From JALORV01 sp035429725 (lineage in GTDB: Bacteria; Pseudomonadota; Gammaproteobacteria; Burkholderiales; Burkholderiaceae_F), in contig DAOMFI010000127.1 of the NCBI GenBank assembly GCA_035429725.1, positions 1 through 8,288 on the forward strand: 8,288 nt of DNA, written 5' to 3'. The notes under the pieces are model-generated. The model was not told the origin of the DNA. It searched no databases and saw only the letters and a program-made list of their open reading frames with translations. The position numbers and the translations under genes are program-made. Shown here piece by piece: positions 1-6,315 of the stretch (its first letter is position 1; every line of letters starts with the position of its first letter).

Positions 1-1839
1 CTGAGCAACGTCACCTGGCAGCAAACCGGTGGCCCGGCCGTGACTTTGCTGTCGGCGCGCACGCAGGCGATCAGCTTCGATCCGCCGAGCACAGGGACCT
101 ACACCTTCAATGTGTCGTTCGTCGATGGCACCGGGTCGGCGCGGACGGCGACCGCGACCATCAGCGTTAACGCGACCACGGCGGTGTCGGTCGTCGCGCG
201 CAGCGACCAGGCCGTGCGCACCGGTGGCAAGGCCTCGGTCCGCGCGTGGCCGGCGGCAGCCAGCGGCGAGACCCTGACGTGGACCCAGCTGGCCGGCCCG
301 GCGGCCACGCTTGACACGAGCGACCCCAATCGCATCATCTTCACGGCGCCAGCCGTGACGAAGGACACCGCACTCGTGTTCCGCGTGACGCGCACGGGAG
401 CCAGCGGGACCGACAGCGACGATGTCATGGTGCTGGTCGAGGCTTACCCGCAGGCGCCGGCCGGTGTGGATGCCTATGTCTTCAGCGATATGCACGTGTC
501 GCGCGTGTATCCCTACAAGGCGTCAGGCCCCTACGCCGGCGTGCTGGCGGACTGCGTCTACAACGCGCAGCTGCAGTACACGGGCGCCAGCGCCAACTCC
601 TGTTCGCTGGCCACGCTGCCCTTGCTGCACACCACGACGAGCGGCAACGTGCCGACGCTGGCACAGATCATGGACCGGGTGCTGGTCTCGCACGACTGGA
701 TGGGCCGGAACTTCGAGGATCTGCTGCGCGCCAACCAGGACAAGACCGACCTGCTGCGGCTCTTCAACGGCGTCACCGCGATCGTCATCGGCGCGCACGT
801 GCGGCCGAGCTTCTATTACGCGCTGACGGGCGCGATCTATCTCGATGCCGACAACTTCTGGCTGACAGCCGACGAGCGCGACGTCATCGACGAAGCACCG
901 GACTTCCGTTCCGCGTTCGACCGCGATCTGCAGTACTCCGGCGTGTGGCGCTATGCGAACAGCATGAACCAGAACATCTTCCTGCCGTTTTCGGCCACGT
1001 CGCGGATCTCGCGCGACCTTTCGTACCTGCTGCAGGAGTCGGGCTGGCTGATGTATCACGAACTGGCGCATGCGTCGGACTTCGTGCCGGTGTCGGTCCG
1101 CGGCTCCCTCAATACATCGACTTCCGTGTGGGCCAACATCGCTCCGCGTTACCTGGGCGCGCAGCTGCCGTCGGATCAGCTGACCACGATGTTTCCGCTC
1201 ACGTCACAGCAGATGAAGGCGCTGGCGCAGGTCAAGTTCGTGACCGGCCCCGTCGCCGATACGACGCTCGTCAATGGCATTCCGTACTCGACCCTCCGGG
1301 TCTGGTCGCCCACCGAGGTCGCCGGCTTCTTCTCCGTGGACCGGGCCACGGACGAATACAACTACACGACGACGCGTGAGGACATCGCGATGACCTTCGA
1401 AGAGGTCATGATGGTTCGCAACCATGCCTGGCGGCGCGACGTCGCGATGACCGACAAGATCACGGCGACGACCACCAGCGACACGCTCACCGTGCGCTGG
1501 GGCCAGCGCGGACGGGTCGGCGAGGCGGGGATCAAGCCGAGGGCTCAGTTCACGGTCGACCAGCTCGCGCCGTGGGTGCTGCAGGCCGATCCGGGCGCTG
1601 TCGCCAACCTGCCGGCACCGATTGCGATGCGCCCCGGCCAGAGCTGGGCCGCCAACCTCGTACTGCCGGCGCCGCCGGCGATGGCGACGGCACAGGCCCT
1701 GCGGGAGCCGCGACTGTCGACGGAGCTGGATCAGATTCTGCTGCGCCGGGCCGTCAGCCGCCAGCTGATCGGCATCGCCGGGCCGGCCATGCAGCACGGG
1801 GCACCGAACGAGCGGGCGCTGCAGCGGCTGCAGCGCTGA
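1..1839 (+). CDS. Putative secreted zinc metallopeptidase with PKD/Ig-like repeats (5' end missing)
   Basis: The reading frame is open from the first base, so the protein starts upstream; the GTG at 40 lies inside a domain and is not a credible start. The 612 visible residues begin with two PKD/Ig-like repeats (about 1-58 and 60-145), recognisable by the parallel motifs VTWQQTGGPAVTL and LTWTQLAGPAATL. An unrecognised region follows, with two cysteines (C185, C201) that could form a disulfide outside the cytoplasm. HELAHASD at 353-360 is an HExxH zinc motif (H353, E354, H357). YNYTTTREDIAMTFEE at 453-468 could supply the third ligand, probably E460, as in gluzincins. The C-terminal ~140 residues have no visible membrane anchor or sorting signal. 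PKD repeats usually occur in exported bacterial enzymes, so secretion is inferred, although the signal peptide is outside the window. I recognise no exact family or substrate. Coding is certain, the repeats likely, and peptidase activity an inference from motifs. Confidence 0.75.
   Translation: MSNVTWQQTGGPAVTLLSARTQAISFDPPSTGTYTFNVSFVDGTGSARTATATISVNATTAVSVVARSDQAVRTGGKASVRAWPAAASGETLTWTQLAGPAATLDTSDPNRIIFTAPAVTKDTALVFRVTRTGASGTDSDDVMVLVEAYPQAPAGVDAYVFSDMHVSRVYPYKASGPYAGVLADCVYNAQLQYTGASANSCSLATLPLLHTTTSGNVPTLAQIMDRVLVSHDWMGRNFEDLLRANQDKTDLLRLFNGVTAIVIGAHVRPSFYYALTGAIYLDADNFWLTADERDVIDEAPDFRSAFDRDLQYSGVWRYANSMNQNIFLPFSATSRISRDLSYLLQESGWLMYHELAHASDFVPVSVRGSLNTSTSVWANIAPRYLGAQLPSDQLTTMFPLTSQQMKALAQVKFVTGPVADTTLVNGIPYSTLRVWSPTEVAGFFSVDRATDEYNYTTTREDIAMTFEEVMMVRNHAWRRDVAMTDKITATTTSDTLTVRWGQRGRVGEAGIKPRAQFTVDQLAPWVLQADPGAVANLPAPIAMRPGQSWAANLVLPAPPAMATAQALREPRLSTELDQILLRRAVSRQLIGIAGPAMQHGAPNERALQRLQR
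1816..1836 (+). repeat. Perfect 10-bp inverted repeat ending at the peptidase stop codon
   Basis: GCGCTGCAGC (1816-1825) and GCTGCAGCGC (1827-1836) are perfect reverse complements around one central G. In RNA this would be a stem of about 9 bp with a 3-nt loop, ending directly before the TGA at 1837. It arises from two near-identical codon triplets encoding Leu-Gln-Arg. No long T run follows, only GGCTTTGTCC. It could slow termination of translation, protect the mRNA 3' end or contribute to transcription termination; a chance product of the LQR repeat is also possible. Confidence 0.6.
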
Positions 1840-1893
1840 TGGCTTTGTCCGCCCTGCCGTGACGTCTCGTGCGCCGGAAGGCAGGTAGCGCCG

Positions 1894-1924
1894 CGCGCGT
1901 TGCCGCATAATCGCGCGAATTTTT
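1894..1924 (+). terminator. Possible rho-independent terminator after the peptidase gene
   Basis: CGCGCG (1894-1899) and CGCGCG (1912-1917) can pair, extended by TT/AA with one bulged T, leaving a loop of about 7 nt. AATTTTT (1918-1924) follows directly, with five consecutive T. GC stem plus T run is the intrinsic terminator pattern and suits the end of the upstream gene. Against it, the element ends only 13 bp before the next start codon, so it may not be a dedicated terminator. Confidence 0.4.
1906..1911 (+). promoter_or_regulatory. Candidate -10 box for the symporter gene
   Basis: CATAAT matches the sigma70 -10 consensus at five of six positions and lies 26 bp before the symporter ATG. 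A transcript would start near 1918 and carry a leader of about 20 nt. I see no convincing -35 box about 17 bp upstream and no Shine-Dalgarno sequence before the ATG. The box sits in the loop of the candidate terminator hairpin. Confidence 0.3.
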
Positions 1925-1937
1925 CCGCCGCGCCGCC

Positions 1938-3440
1938 ATGACCCTGATCGCGTTCGTCGCCTTATATCTGCTCGCCTCCGTCGCGATCGGCCTGTATGCC
2001 GCCACGCGGGTAAAGAACACCGCCGACTACGCGGTGGCGGGGCGCTCGCTGCCGCTGATCATGATCGTCACCACGACGTTCGCGACGTGGTTCGGTTCCG
2101 AGACAGTGCTCGGCATCCCGTCGAAGTTCGTCGAGGGCGGCTTGCAGAAGACGGTGGAAGACCCGTTCGGTGCGGCGTTCTGCCTGATCTTCGTGGGCAT
2201 GTTCTTCGCGCGCAAGCTCTACAACATGAACCTGCTGACGATCGGCGATTTTTACCGTCAGCGCTACGGCAAGGGTGTGGAGATCTTCAGCGCGGCCGTC
2301 ATCATGATCTCCTACCTCGGGTGGGTCGCCGCGCAGATCACCGCGCTGGGACTGGTGTTCAACCTGCTCTCGGGCGGGGGGATCTCGACCGTGCAGGGCA
2401 TGGCGCTCGGCACGGCCATCGTGTTCATCTACACGGTGTTCGGCGGCATGTGGTCGGTCGCGCTGACCGATTTCCTGCAGATGATCATCATCGTCGTCGG
2501 CCTTTCGCTGATCGCGTGGTTCGCGGCCGACCTTGCCGGCGGGACCACCAGGGTCATCGACTACGCGGCCGGCAAGGACATGTTCCAGTTCTTCCCGGAG
2601 CCGACATTGCATGCCTGGCTCTTCTGGCTCGGCGCTGCCATCACGATCATGATCGGCTCGATCCCGCAGCAGGACGTGTTCCAGCGCGTCATGTCGGCAA
2701 AGAACGCCGACACCGCCGTCAAGGGGCCGATCATCGGCGGCATCTCCTACCTGGCCTTCGCGTTCGTCCCGATGTTCATCGGCGTGTCCGCCTTCATCGT
2801 GATGCCCGAGGTCGCCGCGCAGCTGGCCGCAGAAGACTCGCAGAAGATCCTGCCGACACTGGTGCTGGAACGCATGCCGGTGTGGCTGCAGGTCATGTTC
2901 TTCGGCGCGCTGCTGTCGGCCATCATGTCGACGGCATCAGCCACGCTGCTGGCGCCCTCGACGACCTTCGTCGAGAACATCCTGAAGAACTTCCACGCGC
3001 TGCCCGACAAGCGCGAGCTGCGCGCGATGCGCATCACCGTGTTCGTGTTCACAGTCTGCGTGCTGGTGTACTCGATCCTGATGGAAGGCACGCCGATCTA
3101 CGAGCTGGTTGCCATGGCCTACCAGTTCCCGGTGGTCGGAGCCTTCTGGCCTCTCGTGTGCGGCCTGTACTGGAAGCGGGCGACGACGCAGGGGGCGATC
3201 TGGTCGATCGTGCTCGGCATGAGCACCTGGGCCATCCTGGCCGCCACCCCGCTCGGTGAAGTGTTCCCGTCGGTGCTCGGCGGTTTCATCCTGGCCGGAA
3301 TCGGCATGGTGGCGGGTTCGTTGTTTCCCACGCAGGGCAATGTGGCGCACCGCGCCCGCACCGCCTCTCATGGCCCGCATTCACACGCCGGGCACGGCCA
3401 TCGTTCCACGCAGCCGGAAGGGCACCGCGCCGCAAGGTAA
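1938..3440 (+). CDS. Sodium:solute symporter (SSS family) with His-rich C-terminal tail
   Basis: This 500-residue inner-membrane protein resembles the solute:sodium symporter family (PutP/SGLT type, TC 2.A.21), which couples sodium entry to uptake of a small solute. About 13 hydrophobic segments can be placed, the first at roughly 1-21 and the last at about 444-464, the usual number and length for the family. Family-like stretches are YAVAGRSLPL (31-40) after the first helix, the conserved FGG plus aromatic/hydrophobic run near 168-182, and SAIMSTASATLLAPS (327-341). In the last stretch S331/T332 align with the serine/threonine pair that helps bind sodium in characterised members. The ATG is taken because helix 1 begins at once; no clear Shine-Dalgarno sequence precedes it. 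After the last helix comes a hydrophilic tail (about 467-500) with seven histidines (471, 478, 481, 483, 486, 488, 496), possibly metal-binding. The substrate cannot be read from sequence. The neighbours give no clue beyond the convergent lipoprotein gene. Confidence 0.88.
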   Translation: MTLIAFVALYLLASVAIGLYAATRVKNTADYAVAGRSLPLIMIVTTTFATWFGSETVLGIPSKFVEGGLQKTVEDPFGAAFCLIFVGMFFARKLYNMNLLTIGDFYRQRYGKGVEIFSAAVIMISYLGWVAAQITALGLVFNLLSGGGISTVQGMALGTAIVFIYTVFGGMWSVALTDFLQMIIIVVGLSLIAWFAADLAGGTTRVIDYAAGKDMFQFFPEPTLHAWLFWLGAAITIMIGSIPQQDVFQRVMSAKNADTAVKGPIIGGISYLAFAFVPMFIGVSAFIVMPEVAAQLAAEDSQKILPTLVLERMPVWLQVMFFGALLSAIMSTASATLLAPSTTFVENILKNFHALPDKRELRAMRITVFVFTVCVLVYSILMEGTPIYELVAMAYQFPVVGAFWPLVCGLYWKRATTQGAIWSIVLGMSTWAILAATPLGEVFPSVLGGFILAGIGMVAGSLFPTQGNVAHRARTASHGPHSHAGHGHRSTQPEGHRAAR

Positions 3441-3444
3441 CGGC

Positions 3445-3457
3445 GGGTCGCCGACCC
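3445..3457. terminator. GC hairpin in the 17-bp gap between two convergent genes
   Basis: GGGTC (3445-3449) pairs with GACCC (3453-3457) around the loop GCC. The hairpin fills most of the gap between the symporter stop (3440) and the lipoprotein stop (3458) and is symmetric, so it could serve both strands. There is no T run on either side, so intrinsic termination would be weak. Confidence 0.3.
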
Positions 3458-4360
3458 TCAGCCCGGCAGCGGAGCGATCCGTTCCGTGGCGAGCGCAGCG
3501 AAGTCCTCGGCAAAGCTGGCCAGGCGGCGCGACAGCTTCGACTTTTGCTCCGCAGTGGCGGCGTTGACCAGCTGTGCCACCAGCTCGGCGTTGACCGCGC
3601 GGAACTCGGTGACGCGGGCACGCCGTTCAGCATCGGTCGGAAGCTGCAGCTGCGCGAAATAGGCGCGCACCCAGCCGGCCGCGACATCCTCGGTCGGCCG
3701 TTCGGCCTGGATCCTCTGCACGACGCCGATGAGCTCGCGCTGCCGCCGTTCGCGCTCGTCGAGCCACCAGCCCGAGCTGTCCGGGCGCTTCGCGAGGGAG
3801 TCTCGGACGAGCGCCAGCTGCTCGCGCGTCAGGCTGCCGAACCAGAAGTCGGCGCGCTCGGCGTACCGCCGGACCCGGTCGTCGAGCGTCTCCTTGCTGG
3901 CGAGCTGCGCCAGTTCGCGGCGCGCCTTCGCGTTGTCGCTCGCGAGCTTGCGCTGCATGCGGGCGACCTGATCGGGCGTCAGCGTGAGCGCGAGCTGGGC
4001 GAGGTCGGGCGCGGCACGCTCGCCCACGGCCGCCAGCCGCGCGTTGATCGCGCTGCTGAAGGCGAGCACGTCGGCCGCCGTCACCGGTCCTTCGAGCCGC
4101 CGGCGCGTGGCCTCGACCAGTTGCGCATAGTCGCGCAGCTGCGTCGCGCGGTGCCACGCGATTAGCGTGCCCGTTCGTTCCTTGACCAGCTGCTCCTGCT
4201 CGGGTGAAAGCCCGATATAGCCGTCGATCGTGTAGACGAGGAGCGTGTCGGCGTTGTTGTAGCCGAGCCGTACTCCGGCGCTGCAACCGGCGAGCAGCAG
4301 CGCGGCCAGCAGCAGCCAGCGGCGGAGTCGAACAAGCGGTGACTTAGAATCGCTGCGCAA
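3458..4360 (-). CDS. DUF6279-type outer-membrane lipoprotein of unknown function
   Basis: The 300-residue product has a lipoprotein signal peptide: positive residues (R11, R13, R14), a hydrophobic run, then LLLAGC with the lipidated Cys at 26. Serine follows the Cys, so outer-membrane sorting is expected. The mature part begins RLGYNNADTLLVYTIDGYIG (31-50), followed by LSPEQEQLVKER and AWHR (68-71). I associate this pattern with DUF6279 lipoproteins of proteobacteria, whose function is unknown. The rest looks alpha-helical and rich in Arg, Gln, Glu and Ala, without obvious catalytic motifs. The TTG start at 4360 is favoured because an in-frame TGA lies directly before it and an AGGAG sits 8 nt upstream; a later start would cut into the signal peptide. 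The gene is head to head with glmU, only 18 bp apart, and convergent with the symporter. Envelope location fits the GlmU neighbourhood, but a shared role is speculation. Confidence 0.85.
   Translation of the reverse strand: MRSDSKSPLVRLRRWLLLAALLLAGCSAGVRLGYNNADTLLVYTIDGYIGLSPEQEQLVKERTGTLIAWHRATQLRDYAQLVEATRRRLEGPVTAADVLAFSSAINARLAAVGERAAPDLAQLALTLTPDQVARMQRKLASDNAKARRELAQLASKETLDDRVRRYAERADFWFGSLTREQLALVRDSLAKRPDSSGWWLDERERRQRELIGVVQRIQAERPTEDVAAGWVRAYFAQLQLPTDAERRARVTEFRAVNAELVAQLVNAATAEQKSKLSRRLASFAEDFAALATERIAPLPG
4345..4350 (+). promoter_or_regulatory. Candidate -10 box for glmU, inside the lipoprotein gene
   Basis: TAGAAT matches the sigma70 -10 consensus at five of six positions and lies 28 bp before the glmU ATG. 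It would start a transcript near 4357 with a leader of about 22 nt. No good -35 box is visible at the right distance. It overlaps codons 4-6 of the oppositely oriented lipoprotein gene. Confidence 0.35.
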
Positions 4361-4380
4361 TCAACGATCTCCTGCGCAAT
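4353..4380. repeat. 9-bp direct repeat spanning the lipoprotein and glmU starts
   Basis: CTGCGCAAT occurs at 4353-4361 and again at 4372-4380, 19 bp apart. Similarity continues imperfectly after each copy (CAACGATC versus GAACATC). The first copy covers the TTG start of the lipoprotein gene on the minus strand; the second contains the first two bases of the glmU ATG. It could be a small local duplication or a paired protein-binding site two helical turns apart. Confidence 0.5.
4369..4373 (-). promoter_or_regulatory. Shine-Dalgarno site of the lipoprotein gene, supports TTG start
   Basis: On the minus strand AGGAG lies 8 nt before the TTG at 4360, a strong match at normal spacing. It decides the unusual TTG start. 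It sits inside the 18-bp gap before glmU, so on the plus strand the same bases read CTCCT, just upstream of the glmU ATG. Confidence 0.7.
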
Positions 4381-5752
4381 GAACATCGTGATTCTGGCGG
4401 CCGGGCAAGGCAAGCGGATGAAATCCGCGCTGCCCAAGGTGCTGCATACGGTCGCCGGCCGGCCGATGTTATCCCACGTGCTCGATACGGCGCGCCTCGT
4501 TGGCGCAGACGCGGGACCGGTGCGGCCGATCGTCGTGGTCGGCCACGGCGGCGAGGCGGTGCGCGCGGCGTACTCCGGTGCCAGCGACCTCGCGTTCGTT
4601 ACGCAGGCGACACAACTCGGCACCGGCCACGCGGTGCAGCAGGCAGTGCCGCATCTGAACGATGCCGGTCCCACGCTGGTGCTCTACGGCGACGTGCCGC
4701 TCACCACCGCCGCAACGCTGCGGCAACTGATCGCAGCGGCCGGCACGGGCGTGGCGCTGCTGACGGTGCGCCTGGCCGACCCGACGGGCTACGGCCGCAT
4801 TGTCCGCGACGCCGACGGCAGGGTGTTGCGCATCGTCGAGGAGAAGGACGCCACAGCGGCCGAGCGTGCGATCGACGAGATCAACACCGGCATCCTCGTC
4901 GCTCCGACCGCGCAGTTGAAGACATGGCTGGCATCGCTCTCCAACCGCAATGCGCAGGGCGAGTATTACTTGACCGACGTGATCGCGCAGGCCGTCGCGG
5001 CGGGCGTGCCCGTTGCGGCCGTCATGCTCGCGGACCCTGACGAGGCGCTGGGCGTCAACAGTCCGGCGCAGCTCGCCGAAGTCGAGCGCATCGCGCAGCG
5101 GCGCACGGCGGCGGCCCTGATGGAGGCCGGCGTACGGCTCGCCGATCCGGCGCGGATCGACGTGCGCGGCTCACTGGAAGCCGGTGCGGACGTCTTCATC
5201 GATGTCGGCTGTATCTTCGAAGGGCGCGTCGTGCTCGGCGACGGCGTACGCATCGGTCCGCACAATTTGCTGCGCGATTGCACGATCGGCGTGGGAACTG
5301 AGGTGTTCGGCTTCTGCTACCTCGAGAGCGCGACGATCGGCGCCCAGGCCCGCATCGGGCCTTTCGCACGCATGCGCCCGAGCGTGACGCTGGGCGACGA
5401 GGTGCACATCGGCAACTTCGTCGAAGTGAAGAACTCGCAGATGGATGCCGGCGCCAAGGCGAACCACCTCGCCTACGTCGGTGACGCGACCGTCGGCCGG
5501 CGCGTCAACATCGGCGCCGGCACGATCATTGCCAACTACGACGGCGCGAACAAGCACCGTACGGTGATCGGCGATGAGGCGCATACGGGTTCGAACTCTG
5601 TGCTGGTGGCTCCACTCGACATCGGCGCCGGCGCCACAATCGGAGCGGGCTCCACGATCAGCAAGAATGCGCCGCCCGGCAAGCTGACGGTCGCGCGCGC
5701 CAGGCAGGTGACGCTCGAACACTGGAAGCGTCCGACGAAGAAGTCGAAGTAG
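4379..5752 (+). CDS. glmU: Bifunctional UDP-N-acetylglucosamine pyrophosphorylase / glucosamine-1-phosphate N-acetyltransferase
   Basis: GlmU is a cytoplasmic trimer that acetylates glucosamine-1-phosphate with acetyl-CoA, then transfers UMP from UTP to give UDP-GlcNAc, the precursor of peptidoglycan and lipopolysaccharide. The N-terminal uridylyltransferase domain (about 1-227) shows LAAGQGKRM (6-14), K20, QLGTGHA (79-85) and YGDVPL (103-108). D105 and N227 correspond to the metal-binding pair. The C-terminal half (about 250-450) is a left-handed beta-helix of hexapeptide repeats with the acetyltransferase residues R333, K351, H363, Y366, N377, N386, Y387 and K392 at the same numbers as in the E. 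coli enzyme. Length is 457 against 456 in E. coli, so both activities are expected. The start gives the usual N-terminus MNIVILAAG; no Shine-Dalgarno sequence precedes it, suggesting a short leader. The gene is head to head with the lipoprotein gene and separated from glmS by an antisense regulator. Confidence 0.98.
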   Translation: MNIVILAAGQGKRMKSALPKVLHTVAGRPMLSHVLDTARLVGADAGPVRPIVVVGHGGEAVRAAYSGASDLAFVTQATQLGTGHAVQQAVPHLNDAGPTLVLYGDVPLTTAATLRQLIAAAGTGVALLTVRLADPTGYGRIVRDADGRVLRIVEEKDATAAERAIDEINTGILVAPTAQLKTWLASLSNRNAQGEYYLTDVIAQAVAAGVPVAAVMLADPDEALGVNSPAQLAEVERIAQRRTAAALMEAGVRLADPARIDVRGSLEAGADVFIDVGCIFEGRVVLGDGVRIGPHNLLRDCTIGVGTEVFGFCYLESATIGAQARIGPFARMRPSVTLGDEVHIGNFVEVKNSQMDAGAKANHLAYVGDATVGRRVNIGAGTIIANYDGANKHRTVIGDEAHTGSNSVLVAPLDIGAGATIGAGSTISKNAPPGKLTVARARQVTLEHWKRPTKKSK

Positions 5753-5798
5753 ACGCGGCCGGCCTGCAACGCCTCTGTCGCGTCTGCGTCGTCAGACG
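5751..5798. terminator. Overlapping hairpins between convergent glmU and the Lrp-type gene
   Basis: Two inverted repeats occupy this junction. AGACGCG (5751-5757) pairs with CGCGTCT (5779-5785) across a 21-nt loop. CGTCTG (5781-5786) pairs with CAGACG (5793-5798) across a 6-nt loop. They share 5781-5785, so only one can form at a time. The second overlaps the regulator's stop codon (5792-5794). Neither has a T run, so a role in termination for either gene is only suggested by position. Confidence 0.3.
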
Positions 5799-6265
5799 GG
5801 CAGCGCCGGTGCGAACTTCACACGCCTGACCGAAAAGAAGCTGCGCACGTTGCGCACGTTGTTGGCGGCCGTGAGCGTGCGATGCACGAAGGCGTGATAG
5901 GCAGCCATGTCGGGCACGAACACCACGAGCACGAAGTCGGGTCCGGTGGCCACGCGATAGCACTGCTGCACCACCGGGTCCGGGCCAATCAGCGACTCGA
6001 ATGCGGCCTGCGCCTCGGCACTTTGCACATCGAGCGTCACTTCGAGGATGGCGGTGAGTCCGGCCAGCGCATCCGGCGACACCATCGCCATCTGGCGCTC
6101 GATGACGCCGGCCTCCACCAGCCGCCTGACACGGCGCAGGCAAGTCGCTGGCGAAATGTGCGCTGCCTTCGCCAGCGCCTCGTTGGTGCGTGCGCTGTCC
6201 TCCTGCAGCAACATGAGCAGCCGACGATCGGTCGAGTCCAGTGGCAATGCGATAGGGAGGATCAT
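5792..6265 (-). CDS. Lrp/AsnC-family transcriptional regulator
   Basis: The product (157 residues from the ATG at 6265) is a typical leucine-responsive regulatory protein relative, a cytoplasmic DNA-binding protein that normally senses an amino acid and assembles into dimers or octamers. LDSTDRRLLMLLQEDSART (9-27) opens the winged helix-turn-helix; the recognition region is ISPATCLRRVRRLVEAGVI (37-55). The RAM ligand-binding domain follows (about 71-145), including CYRVATGPDFVLVVFVPDM (102-120), where GPDF matches the glycine-aspartate turn of the ligand pocket. Length is normal. A TTG at 6277 would add four residues; ATG is preferred, though neither has a strong Shine-Dalgarno sequence. The gene converges on glmU and is divergent from glmS. 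Lrp-family genes often autoregulate and act on a divergent neighbour, so control of glmS is plausible but not shown. The effector cannot be read from sequence. Confidence 0.93.
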   Translation of the reverse strand: MILPIALPLDSTDRRLLMLLQEDSARTNEALAKAAHISPATCLRRVRRLVEAGVIERQMAMVSPDALAGLTAILEVTLDVQSAEAQAAFESLIGPDPVVQQCYRVATGPDFVLVVFVPDMAAYHAFVHRTLTAANNVRNVRSFFSVRRVKFAPALPV

Positions 6266-6315
6266 GCTTAAAAGCAATCATATCCAGAGAGAATGCGAAA
6301 GAATATTGCATGATC
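6260..6315. repeat. 8-bp inverted repeat flanking the Lrp-type gene's promoter region
   Basis: GATCATGC (6260-6267) and GCATGATC (6308-6315) are perfect reverse complements with centres 48 bp apart. The first covers the regulator's start codon; the second lies over its candidate -10 region. A further ATGC-N11-GCAT dyad spans 6293-6311. Such spaced dyads in AT-richer DNA could be binding sites for the Lrp-type protein, but the match to the E. coli Lrp consensus is poor. Confidence 0.4.

Noticed and set aside
40..42. GTG at 40 as the start of the peptidase gene
   Set aside because: The frame is open to position 1 and the preceding residues complete the same Ig-like repeat, so the gene begins upstream.
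523..1071. Minus-strand open frames opposite the peptidase (also 1204-1908)
   Set aside because: They are antisense to a well-supported gene, encode Arg/His/Gly-rich low-complexity protein and match no family; typical of GC-rich DNA.
2087..3259. 390-residue plus-strand frame inside the symporter gene
   Set aside because: It is an out-of-frame shadow full of Arg, His and Gly with no hydrophobic segments, while the main frame is a clear membrane transporter.
3545..4165. 206-residue plus-strand frame opposite the lipoprotein gene
   Set aside because: The minus frame has a lipobox, a strong Shine-Dalgarno site and family motifs; the plus frame has none and reads as a shadow.
5171..5722. Minus-strand frame of 183 residues opposite glmU
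   Set aside because: Its apparent His/Asp/Ala periodicity is the reverse-strand image of the GlmU hexapeptide repeats.
5757..5764. GGCCGGCC palindrome after glmU
   Set aside because: An 8-bp GC palindrome is expected by chance in DNA this GC-rich and it has no supporting context.
5882..6271. Plus-strand frame opposite the Lrp-type gene
   Set aside because: It is the antisense image of a complete Lrp/AsnC protein, rich in His and Arg, with no family resemblance.
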